Origin: DASZZX01 sp036260415
GTDB lineage: Bacteria; Actinomycetota; Nitriliruptoria; Nitriliruptorales; JAHWKO01
Assembly: GCA_036260415.1 (NCBI GenBank)
Contig: DASZZX010000333.1
Location: 1-6,820 of the forward strand
Direction of reading: 5' to 3'
Length of the DNA: 6,820 nucleotides
In this document: positions 1-5,471 of the stretch, in pieces
How positions within the stretch are numbered: position 1 is the stretch's first letter
How the letters are laid out: every line of letters starts with the position of its first letter
Program-made: the position numbers and the translations under genes
The notes under the pieces: model-generated
Told to the model about the DNA's origin: nothing
Databases searched by the model: none
The model's input: the letters and a program-made list of their open reading frames with translations, nothing else

Positions 1-261
1 ACAGCAGCCGCAGCACCGGTGGACCGACCGCGTACGCGCCGGCTGCGGCCACCGCTCCCAGTCCCGCCACCGCCCCGACCAGCCGGCCCAGGCCCTTGGA
101 GAACTCCGACCGGCGGCCCGTGCTCGCGAGGGTCGCGAGCACGGGCCGCCGGTCCGAGTTCTCCAAGGGCCTGGGCCGGCTGGTCGGGGCGGTGGCGGGA
201 CTGGGAGCGGTGGCCGCAGCCGGCGCGTACGCGGTCGGTCCACCGGTGCTGCGGCTGCTGT
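1..261. repeat. 261-bp near-perfect palindrome (fold-back), 129-bp arms
   Basis: Position i pairs with position 262-i across the whole stretch. The left arm (1-129) is the reverse complement of the right arm (133-261) except for one C/C mismatch at 107/155. The centre is only three bases (GGG, 130-132), flanked by TGCTCGCGA and TCGCGAGCA. The first base of the window still pairs, so the left arm may extend beyond the edge. The right arm continues smoothly into flippase coding sequence, so the left arm is best read as an inverted duplicate of it. A palindrome this long with almost no spacer is normally unstable in living cells. A snap-back chimera from amplification, or an inverted end made by the assembler, is the likeliest explanation; a real inverted duplication is the alternative. 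The pairing is read directly from the sequence; the cause is inferred. Confidence 0.93.
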
Positions 262-593
262 TCGGCGCGCGCTACGACCTGGCCCGTCGTGACCTCGGCC
301 TGCTGGCGGTGGCCAGCGGCCTGTACATGGTCGCGCTCGCGCTGGCGCAAGCGCTCATCGCGCTCGGCGGGCACGTACGGGTGGTGGCGGCATGGGCGGT
401 CGGTGTGATCGGCTTCCTGGCGACCACCGCCGCGTTGGCCCCGTTGCTGCTGCGCGTGGAGGCGGGGTTCGTGGCCGGGGCGGCGGCCGCGGTCGCCGCC
501 ATGGGGCTCTTGCTGGTGCGCAGGATTCGGGCGGCGGACTGGAGCGCGGTCGCCGCCGAGCCGCCGCCCCCGATGGCCTCGGTCGAGCCATGA
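132..593 (+). CDS. Polysaccharide flippase (Wzx/MATE-like), C-terminal fragment
   Basis: This is the end of an integral membrane protein that probably moves a lipid-linked oligosaccharide or related glycan intermediate across the cytoplasmic membrane. About 150 residues are visible. A short basic stretch (GRRSEFSKGLGRL) is followed by four hydrophobic segments: one ending at VGPPVLRLLFG, one with LGLLAVASGLYMVALALAQA, one after the HVRVVAAWAVG segment, and one ending at LLLVRRI. The sequence 'GP.LLRLLFG..Y.LA' followed by 'LLA.ASGLYM.ALALAQALIALG' is typical of the C-terminal half of O-antigen/teichoic-acid-type flippases. The N-terminal two thirds are missing because the sequence folds back at 130-132. 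The frame stays open through the left arm to the window edge, and TTG at 96 or GTG at 120 could be called as starts, but that part is the gene's own antisense and I do not trust it. The stop codon overlaps the next gene's ATG (ATGA), indicating one operon. Polysaccharide export is well supported; the substrate is unknown. Confidence 0.72.
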   Translation, partial: VASTGRRSEFSKGLGRLVGAVAGLGAVAAAGAYAVGPPVLRLLFGARYDLARRDLGLLAVASGLYMVALALAQALIALGGHVRVVAAWAVGVIGFLATTAALAPLLLRVEAGFVAGAAAAVAAMGLLLVRRIRAADWSAVAAEPPPPMASVEP

Positions 594-1609
594 CACCGCC
601 GACCGTGAGCGCGATCGTGCTCGCGTACGGCGACGAGCCGTGGGTGGAGCGCTGTATCACGTCGCTGTTGACGTCGCGCGGCGTCGAGGTGCAGGCGGTG
701 GTGGTCGACAACGGCTGCACCACCGGGGCGGTCGACCGGCTGGACGGCACGGACGGGGTCGTGGTCGTGCGTCCCGGGCGCAACCTCGGTTTCGCGGGCG
801 GTTGCAACGCCGGGGCGGCGCACGCTGGCGGTGACGTGCTGGTTCTGGTCAACGCCGACGCGTACGTGCGACCTGACACCCTCGCGCGGCTGGCGGCGGC
901 CGCTCAGCACCCAGGGGTGGGTGCCGTGTCCGCCAGCATCCGCCTGGCCGACGACCCCCAGCGGCTCAACTCCGCCGGCAACCCCATCAGCTACGTCGGG
1001 CTCAGCTGGTCCGGAGGGTTCGGCGAAGCGGCGTCGCAGCACGCCATCATGCGCGAGGTGGCCGGCGCCAGCGGTGCCGGGTTGGCGATCCGCCGTCAGC
1101 TGTGGGAGGAGCTGGGAGGCTTCGAGCCGCTCTACTTCGCCTACCACGAGGACGCCGAGCTGAGCTGGCGCTGCTGGCAGCGCGGGCTCCGCGTGCTGTA
1201 CGTCCCGGACGCCGTCGTGGTCCACCGCTACGAGTTCTCCCGCAACCCGCTCAAGTACCGGCTGGTGGAGCGCAACCGTCTGCTGTTCGTGCTGACGCTG
1301 TTCGAGCGCCGCACGCTGCTGCTGATCGCCCCCGCCCTGGTGGCCGTCGAGGCGGCCATGCTCGCGGTCGGGGTCGTTGAGGGCTGGTGGAGAGAGAAGC
1401 TGCGCGGCTACGGCTGGCTGCTGCGCCACCGCCGACAGGTGCGCGCCCGGCGACGGCAGCTGCAGGCCGAGCGGCGCGTGCCCGACCGGGCACTCGCCCA
1501 CCTGCTCACCGGGCGGTTCACCCCGGCCAACGTCCGCCTGCCCCGCGGCGGTGGTGTCGTCGGGCGTCTGCTCGGCGCCTACTGGGCCCGGATCCGCCCC
1601 TGGCTCTGA
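590..1609 (+). CDS. GT2 family glycosyltransferase, rhamnosyltransferase-like
   Basis: This 339-residue transferase probably moves a sugar from a nucleotide donor onto a growing cell-surface glycan at the cytoplasmic face of the membrane. The GT-A fold starts at residue 5 (TVSAIVLAYG). Donor-site residues follow: VVVDNG with D40-N41, then NLGFAGGCNAG (65-75). NADA (88-91) takes the place of the metal-binding DxD. GASGAGLAIRR precedes GGFEPLYFAYHEDAELSWR, in which E187-D188 is the usual catalytic ED pair. VVHRYEFSRN (H212) and a following RNR (228-230) match the WbbL/rhamnosyltransferase-like subgroup. A hydrophobic segment at about 242-263 and an arginine-rich tail suggest membrane association. 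The ATG at 590 overlaps the flippase stop as ATGA. The frame is open back to 392, but that extension is low-complexity and lies over the flippase. No clear Shine-Dalgarno is seen, so translational coupling is likely. Family membership is firm; the transferred sugar is not determined. Confidence 0.9.
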   Translation: MTPPTVSAIVLAYGDEPWVERCITSLLTSRGVEVQAVVVDNGCTTGAVDRLDGTDGVVVVRPGRNLGFAGGCNAGAAHAGGDVLVLVNADAYVRPDTLARLAAAAQHPGVGAVSASIRLADDPQRLNSAGNPISYVGLSWSGGFGEAASQHAIMREVAGASGAGLAIRRQLWEELGGFEPLYFAYHEDAELSWRCWQRGLRVLYVPDAVVVHRYEFSRNPLKYRLVERNRLLFVLTLFERRTLLLIAPALVAVEAAMLAVGVVEGWWREKLRGYGWLLRHRRQVRARRRQLQAERRVPDRALAHLLTGRFTPANVRLPRGGGVVGRLLGAYWARIRPWL

Positions 1610-1631
1610 CCGGCACGGCGTTCCCAGCGCC

Positions 1632-1650
1632 CGGCCCACTGCTGGGGCCG
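1632..1650 (+). terminator. Small GC hairpin after first glycosyltransferase, possible terminator
   Basis: CGGCCC (1632-1637) and GGGCCG (1645-1650) can form a 6-bp stem around a 7-nt loop in the short gap after the first glycosyltransferase stop. No T-run follows, so as an intrinsic terminator it would be weak or of the tract-less actinobacterial type. It could also be chance in such GC-rich DNA. Confidence 0.25.
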
Positions 1651-1655
1651 TGCAG

Positions 1656-1661
1656 TAGCGT
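1656..1661 (+). promoter_or_regulatory. Candidate -10 box for a leaderless glycosyltransferase-rapZ-yvcK transcript
   Basis: TAGCGT fits the TANNNT -10 pattern of actinobacterial housekeeping promoters. It ends 7 nt before the GTG start at 1669, so initiation would fall on or next to the start codon, the geometry of a leaderless mRNA. No convincing TTGAC-like -35 is seen at the expected distance. Confidence 0.3.
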
Positions 1662-1668
1662 GAGGCAC

Positions 1669-2400
1669 GTGACCGGACCCGCCCGCACCCTCGTGGTGAT
1701 CCCCGCTCTGAACGAGGAGGCGGCGCTGCCCACCGTCCTGCACGACCTCGCGCAGACCGTGCCCGACCACGACGTGCTGGTGGTCGACGACGGGTCCAAC
1801 GACCGGACCGTCCAGGTGGCGCGCCGAGCGGGCGTGACCGTCGCGAGCCTGCCGTTCCACCTCGGCATCGGGGCGGCACTGCGGACGGGTTTCCGCTACG
1901 CGCAGCGGCACGGTTACGACCGCGTGGTGCAGTTCGACGCGGACGGCCAGCACGACCCCGACGCGATCGCGGACCTGCACGGGGCCCTCGACCGCGGTGC
2001 CGACATGGTGGTCGGCAGCCGCTTCGCCGACACCGAACGGAGGTACGAGGTGGGCGCGGTGCGCGGGGGTGCCATGCGGTTGCTGCGCTTCCTGGTCCAC
2101 CTGCTGTCGGGTCGGCGCTTCACCGACACGTCCTCGGGGTTCCGTGCCTTCGGCCTCCCCGCGATCGAGCTGTTCGCCCGCACGTACCCTGCGGAGTACA
2201 TGGACTCGGTCGAGGCGCTGCTGCTCGGTGCCCACGCGGGCCTCTCGATCGAGGAGGTCCCGACGCCGATGCGTGCCCGCGCCGGGGGCGAGCCCTCCAC
2301 GCGGACCTGGAAGCTGGTGTACCACTACCTGCGGGTGCTGCTCGTGATGGCCACCACCGCCACGCTGCGGCGGCCGGCACGGGACGCGGGCGCCCGGTGA
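1669..2400 (+). CDS. GT2 glycosyltransferase, DPM1/polyprenyl-phosphate transferase-like
   Basis: A 243-residue soluble or peripheral transferase resembling dolichyl-phosphate mannose synthase. Such enzymes transfer a hexose from a nucleotide sugar to polyprenyl phosphate, providing a lipid-linked donor for extracytoplasmic glycosylation. Seen in order: TLVVIPALNEE (7-17); LVVDDGSNDRT with D40-D41; HLGIGAALRTGFRYA; FDADGQHDPD with the metal-binding D90-A-D92; MVVGSRF; FTDTSSGFRAF; and a C-terminal MRARAGGEPSTRTWK region typical of the family. The moderately hydrophobic stretch near the C-terminus (YHYLRVLLVMATTATL) may touch the membrane, but the multi-pass tail of some relatives is absent. 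I chose GTG at 1669 because the fold begins five residues later; GTG at 1660 is also in frame, and the open frame back to 1387 lies over the preceding gene in non-family sequence. GAGG (1662-1665) is a poor ribosome site at 4-nt spacing. The stop overlaps rapZ as GTGA. The exact sugar and acceptor are unknown. Confidence 0.88.
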   Translation: MTGPARTLVVIPALNEEAALPTVLHDLAQTVPDHDVLVVDDGSNDRTVQVARRAGVTVASLPFHLGIGAALRTGFRYAQRHGYDRVVQFDADGQHDPDAIADLHGALDRGADMVVGSRFADTERRYEVGAVRGGAMRLLRFLVHLLSGRRFTDTSSGFRAFGLPAIELFARTYPAEYMDSVEALLLGAHAGLSIEEVPTPMRARAGGEPSTRTWKLVYHYLRVLLVMATTATLRRPARDAGAR

Positions 2401-3296
2401 CGGCTCTGCCGCCGCAGGACGCCGTCACCAGCGAGGTCGCGGTGATCACGGGCATGTCGGGGGCGGGGCGGACCGAGGCCGCCAAGGTGCTGGAGGACGT
2501 CGGCTACTACGTCATCGACAACCTGCCGCCCGCGCTGATCGGGCAGGTCGTCGAGCTGGCGTCCCAACCGGGCACCAGCGTGGACCGGATCGCGCTGGTG
2601 ACCGACGTGCGCGGCCGGGAGTTCTTCGGCGAGCTGGAGGAGGCCATCCGTTCGCTGCGCCAGGCGCATCCCGACGTCCGCGTGCTGTTCCTAGAGGCCG
2701 ACGACGACACGCTCGTGCGCAGGTTCGAAGCCACACGACGACGCCATCCGCTGGGCGAATCCGGTGAGGCCGAGGGCGTCGCCGAGGGGATCGCCCGCGA
2801 GCGCGGGGTGCTGGAGGAGCTGCGCGGCTCCGCCGACCTGGTGATCGACACCACGGACCTCAACGTCCACGAGTTGCGCGACCGGCTGCTCGACGCGTTC
2901 GGCTCCTCCGAGGACGCCGCGATGCGCGTCAACGTGGTGTCGTTCGGCTACAAGTACGGCCTGCCACGCGACGCCGACCTGGTGATGGACGTCCGTTTCC
3001 TCCCCAACCCCCACTGGGTCGACGAGCTGCGCCCCTACACCGGCCTGGACGACCCGGTGCGGAAGTACGTCCTCGACCAGCCGGGCACCGAGCCGTTCCT
3101 CGAGCGCTTCCGCGCCCTGCTGGACACGATCGTCCCCCGCTACGTCGACGAGGGCAAGCGCTACCTGACGATCGCGGTCGGGTGCACGGGCGGCAAGCAC
3201 CGATCGGTCGTGGTCGCGGAGGTCATCGCCGAGCAACTGCGCGCGCTGGCGGAACTGCCGGTCCACACCGACCACCGGGACGTGGGCCGCGAGTGA
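2397..3296 (+). CDS. rapZ: RapZ-family nucleotide-binding protein (RNase adapter / GlcN6P sensor family)
   Basis: A 299-residue cytosolic protein of the RapZ (YvcJ, formerly UPF0042) family, full length compared with the usual 280-300. In E. coli RapZ binds glucosamine-6-phosphate and guides RNase E to the GlmZ small RNA, controlling GlmS; in actinobacteria its role is less defined and this RNA pathway is not expected. The N-terminal P-loop is VITGMSGAGRT (16-26), with Arg25 in place of the usual Lys, as is common in actinobacterial members. YYVIDNLPP, DVRGREFF (70-77), VLFLEADDDTLVRRFEATRRRHPL and LVIDTTDLNVHELR follow. The C-terminal ligand/RNA-binding domain contains SFGYKYGLPRDADLVMDVRF, LRPYTGLDDPV and GCTGGKHRS (262-270). 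The GTG start overlaps the upstream glycosyltransferase stop, and its own stop overlaps yvcK in the same way (GTGA), so the three are almost certainly cotranslated. uvrC, often found upstream in actinobacteria, is not adjacent. Confidence 0.96.
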   Translation: MTALPPQDAVTSEVAVITGMSGAGRTEAAKVLEDVGYYVIDNLPPALIGQVVELASQPGTSVDRIALVTDVRGREFFGELEEAIRSLRQAHPDVRVLFLEADDDTLVRRFEATRRRHPLGESGEAEGVAEGIARERGVLEELRGSADLVIDTTDLNVHELRDRLLDAFGSSEDAAMRVNVVSFGYKYGLPRDADLVMDVRFLPNPHWVDELRPYTGLDDPVRKYVLDQPGTEPFLERFRALLDTIVPRYVDEGKRYLTIAVGCTGGKHRSVVVAEVIAEQLRALAELPVHTDHRDVGRE

Positions 3297-4273
3297 GTGC
3301 CGATGACGTCTCCGCCACGCTCGCCGCCCGGGTGGGGCGCGGGCCCGGGGACGGAAGCCGGGCTGTGGCCATCGGCGGCGGTCACGGTCTCAGTCGCTGT
3401 CTGCAGGCCCTCACCCACGTCGTCGACCACGTGACCGCGGTGGTGACCACCGCCGACGACGGCGGCTCGTCGGGGCGTCTGCGCGAGCAACTCGGGGTCG
3501 TCCCGCCCGGCGATCTGCGCATGGCACTGGCGTCGCTCAGTCCTCGCCGGGACCTCGCACGACTGCTGCAGTACCGGTTCCGGTCGGGGGAGCTGGAAGG
3601 CCACAGCCTCGGAAACCTCGTCATCGTGGCCACCACCGACCTCAACGGCGGCGACGTGGTCGCGGCCCTGGACTACGTGGCGGCGGTCCTCGACGCGCGT
3701 GGACGGGTCGTTCCCTGTACCACCCGCCCGGTGCAGCTGTGCGCGCGTGTGGCGGAGGGTGAGGTCGCCGGGCAAGCGGCGGTCGCGCGTTCGCGCCGGG
3801 TACGCGATGTCTGGCTTGAGCCGGCGGACCCGCCCGCGACGGCTGACGCCGTGGAGGCGATCGCCAGGGCCGACCTGATCGTGCTCGGCCCCGGCTCCCT
3901 CTACACCAGCATCATCCCCAACCTGCTCGTCTCCGGGATCGCCGACGCGGTGGCGGCCGCCCGGGGGCCGACGGTGCTGGTGGCCAACCTGCGCGAGCAG
4001 CCGGGGGAGACGGAGGGCCTGCGACTCACCGACCACGTCGCGGCGCTGCTGGAACACGCCCCGGGCGTGACCCTCCACGCGATCGTGGCGCACAACGGCC
4101 CGGCGCCCGGGGGCGACGGTCGGCCGCTGGCCGCCGACCCAGAGGCGCTGTCCACCTTCGCCTCGTCGGTGCTGCTGGCGGATCTGCTCGACCCGCGCGG
4201 CGGGCACGATCCGGGCAAGCTGGCGATCGCGTTGGGTCGAGTGCTGCGCCCCGGGCGGGCCGCGCTGGGGTAG
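3293..4273 (+). CDS. yvcK: YvcK/CofD-like protein (gluconeogenesis factor)
   Basis: A 326-residue cytosolic protein of the YvcK (UPF0052, CofD-like) family, matching the family's usual length. YvcK is needed for growth on gluconeogenic carbon sources in Bacillus, and YvcK/CuvA is needed for normal cell-envelope growth in mycobacteria; UDP-GlcNAc binding is reported for the family. It resembles CofD in fold but is not expected to make coenzyme F420. Visible motifs: AVAIGGGHGLS with G28-G30 and His31 where Thr is more usual; VTTADDGGSSGRLR with D55-D56; PPGDLRMALASLS; EGHSLGNLVIVATTDLNGG; GRVVPCTTRPVQL; LIVLGPGSLYTSIIPNLL (G199-S206); and NLREQPGETEGL. GTG at 3293 is preferred because of its 4-nt GTGA overlap with rapZ; GTG at 3332 or 3365 would cut away only non-conserved N-terminus. 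It would normally be followed by whiA in actinobacteria, but here the next gene is gap. Confidence 0.95.
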   Translation: MSADDVSATLAARVGRGPGDGSRAVAIGGGHGLSRCLQALTHVVDHVTAVVTTADDGGSSGRLREQLGVVPPGDLRMALASLSPRRDLARLLQYRFRSGELEGHSLGNLVIVATTDLNGGDVVAALDYVAAVLDARGRVVPCTTRPVQLCARVAEGEVAGQAAVARSRRVRDVWLEPADPPATADAVEAIARADLIVLGPGSLYTSIIPNLLVSGIADAVAAARGPTVLVANLREQPGETEGLRLTDHVAALLEHAPGVTLHAIVAHNGPAPGGDGRPLAADPEALSTFASSVLLADLLDPRGGHDPGKLAIALGRVLRPGRAALG

Positions 4274-4320
4274 CGGGGCGGGGCGGGTCCCGCCAGCACG
4301 GCCGCGTCACCGCCGCCCCG
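4274..4320 (+). repeat. GC-rich inverted repeat after yvcK
   Basis: CGGGGCGG (4274-4281) is the exact inverse of CCGCCCCG (4313-4320), and between them GGCGGG (4282-4287) faces CCCGCC (4289-4294) around one base. Together they could fold into a branched structure directly after the yvcK stop and help end its transcript. There is no T-tract, and GC-rich DNA makes such pairings common. Confidence 0.3.
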
Positions 4321-4344
4321 TTCGAGAGGGCGGACGGGACCGCG

Positions 4345-4369
4345 CCTCCGGCCGGCGGGCCGGCCGAGG
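4345..4369 (+). terminator. Strong GC hairpin upstream of gap, candidate terminator
   Basis: CCTC then CGGCCGGC (4345-4356) pairs with GCCGGCCGAGG (4359-4369), giving an 11-bp stem with one bulged C and a 2-nt centre; the real loop is probably larger after opening the top pair or two. It lies between the yvcK stop and the gap promoter candidate, as expected for a terminator insulating the two units. No T-run follows, so it would be an actinobacterial-type tract-less terminator. Confidence 0.42.
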
Positions 4370-4402
4370 TGCCAGAGCGGCCAGGGTTGCGTTCTGGCGG
4401 GC

Positions 4403-4411
4403 TGCTAGCCT
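4403..4411 (+). promoter_or_regulatory. Candidate extended -10 promoter of gap-pgk
   Basis: TGCTAGCCT contains an extended TGN motif and a TAGCCT hexamer (4406-4411) of the actinobacterial TANNNT type. Transcription would start near 4418, leaving a leader of about 30 nt that includes the ribosome site. TTGCGT at 4387-4392 looks like a -35 but is only 13 nt from the hexamer, which is too close; an extended -10 would lessen the need for it. Confidence 0.45.
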
Positions 4412-4435
4412 CGGATTGAGGGGTCGTCAGCGCAC

Positions 4436-4441
4436 AAGGAG
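4436..4441 (+). promoter_or_regulatory. Shine-Dalgarno sequence of gap
   Basis: AAGGAG sits 7 nt before the ATG at 4449. It is the only strong ribosome-binding site in the window and decides the gap start over the in-frame ATG-less extension back to 4416. It fits high expression of a glycolytic enzyme. Confidence 0.85.
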
Positions 4442-4448
4442 TCTGAGG

Positions 4449-5453
4449 ATGGCTATCAAGGTCGGGATCAACGGGTTCGGTCGCATCGGCCGCATGTTCT
4501 TCCGCGCCGCCAAGCAGCGTGAGCTGGACCTGGACTTCGTGGCCCTCAACGACCTCACCGATCCGGCGACGCTCGCCCTGCTGCTGCGCCACGACAGCGT
4601 CTACGGCCGCTACCCCGGCGAGGTGGAGGTCACCGACGACGGCATGCGCGTCGAGGGCGACGAGATGCGTGTCCTCGCGGAACGCGACCCGGGCAGCCTC
4701 CCGTGGAAGGACCTCGGGGTGGACGTGGTCGTCGAGTCGACCGGACTCTTCCGTGACCGCGAGTCTGCGAGCAAGCATCTGGATGCAGGCGCGAAGAAGG
4801 TCGTGATCTCGGCCCCCGCCAAGGGCGAGGACGTCACGGTGGTGCTCGGCGCGAACGACGACGACTACGACCCCGACAGCCACCACATCCTCTCGATCGC
4901 GTCTTGCACGACCAACTGCGTGGTTCTGCTGGCCAAGGTGCTGCACGAGTCGTTCGGGATCGAGCGCGGCTTCATGACCACGGTGCACGCCTACACCAAC
5001 GACCAGTCGCTGCAGGATCAACCCCACTCCGACCCGCGGCGCGCGCGGGCCGCGGCGCTGTCGATCATCCCCACGACGACCGGGGCGGCGAAGGCGTCGT
5101 CGCTGGCACTGCCCGATCTGAAGGGCCGCATGGACGGCATGGCGCTGCGGGTGCCGGTGCCGGTGGGATCGATCACCGATCTCGTCGTGGTGGCCGAGCG
5201 CGAGACCACCTTGGACGAGGTCAACGAGGCCTTCCAGAAGTCCTCGGCGGGGGAGCTGCAGGGCCTGCTCGGGTACACCGAGGAGCCGCTCGTCTCGTCG
5301 GACATCGTCGGCAACCCTAACTCGTGCATCTTCGACGCCGGCAGCACCATGACGATCGGCAACCTCATCAAGGTGTTCGGCTGGTACGACAACGAGTGGG
5401 GCTTCAGCAACCGTCTCGCCGAGATGGTGCAGCGGGTGGGCGAGAAGCTGTAG
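4449..5453 (+). CDS. gap: Glyceraldehyde-3-phosphate dehydrogenase, type I, NAD-dependent
   Basis: A 334-residue cytosolic enzyme, standard length, that reversibly oxidises and phosphorylates glyceraldehyde 3-phosphate to 1,3-bisphosphoglycerate. The Rossmann nucleotide site is IKVGINGFGRIGR (3-15). Asp35 in ALNDLTD predicts preference for NAD+ over NADP+. The catalytic cysteine is C153 in ASCTTNC, and the general base is H180 in TTVHAYTNDQ. DPRRARAAA, IIPTTTGAAKA, LRVPVPVGSITDLV and WYDNEWGFSNRL complete the catalytic domain. The residues around the active cysteine differ slightly from the commonest form: I replaces N before ASC, and VVL replaces LAP after TNC. ATG at 4449 is set by AAGGAG seven bases upstream. 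The gene probably begins its own transcription unit with pgk, which follows 18 nt after the stop in the same frame. Confidence 0.98.
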   Translation: MAIKVGINGFGRIGRMFFRAAKQRELDLDFVALNDLTDPATLALLLRHDSVYGRYPGEVEVTDDGMRVEGDEMRVLAERDPGSLPWKDLGVDVVVESTGLFRDRESASKHLDAGAKKVVISAPAKGEDVTVVLGANDDDYDPDSHHILSIASCTTNCVVLLAKVLHESFGIERGFMTTVHAYTNDQSLQDQPHSDPRRARAAALSIIPTTTGAAKASSLALPDLKGRMDGMALRVPVPVGSITDLVVVAERETTLDEVNEAFQKSSAGELQGLLGYTEEPLVSSDIVGNPNSCIFDAGSTMTIGNLIKVFGWYDNEWGFSNRLAEMVQRVGEKL

Positions 5454-5471
5454 CGGGCTGAGCGGCGAGCG

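Noticed and set aside
1..261. Hairpin telomere of a linear replicon
   Set aside because: Sequencing through a closed hairpin end would give such a palindrome, but the axis falls inside a conserved gene, not at a gene-free end, and no telomere-type features are seen.
1..261. Insertion-sequence terminal inverted repeats
   Set aside because: There is no space for a transposase between the arms (3 nt) and no flanking direct repeat is visible.
392..589. N-terminal extension of the first glycosyltransferase
   Set aside because: The added residues are Gly/Arg/Ala low complexity and overlap the flippase in another frame; the ATG at 590 starts right at the family's first strand.
1387..1668. N-terminal extension of the second glycosyltransferase
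   Set aside because: It overlaps the end of the preceding gene and is Pro/Arg/Ala-rich; the conserved fold starts at the residues after GTG 1669.
272..1879. A 535-codon minus-strand open frame
   Set aside because: It is antisense to the flippase fragment and both glycosyltransferases and has biased composition with no recognisable motif; a shadow of GC-rich codons.
2397..2480. Broken P-loop in RapZ because Lys is replaced by Arg25
   Set aside because: GMSGAGR is, to my knowledge, common in actinobacterial RapZ proteins, and the rest of the protein is intact.
3293..4273. CofD (F420 biosynthesis transferase) instead of YvcK
   Set aside because: The ADDGGSSGRLR and GHSLGNLVI motifs, the length and the adjacency to rapZ match YvcK; no other F420 gene is nearby.
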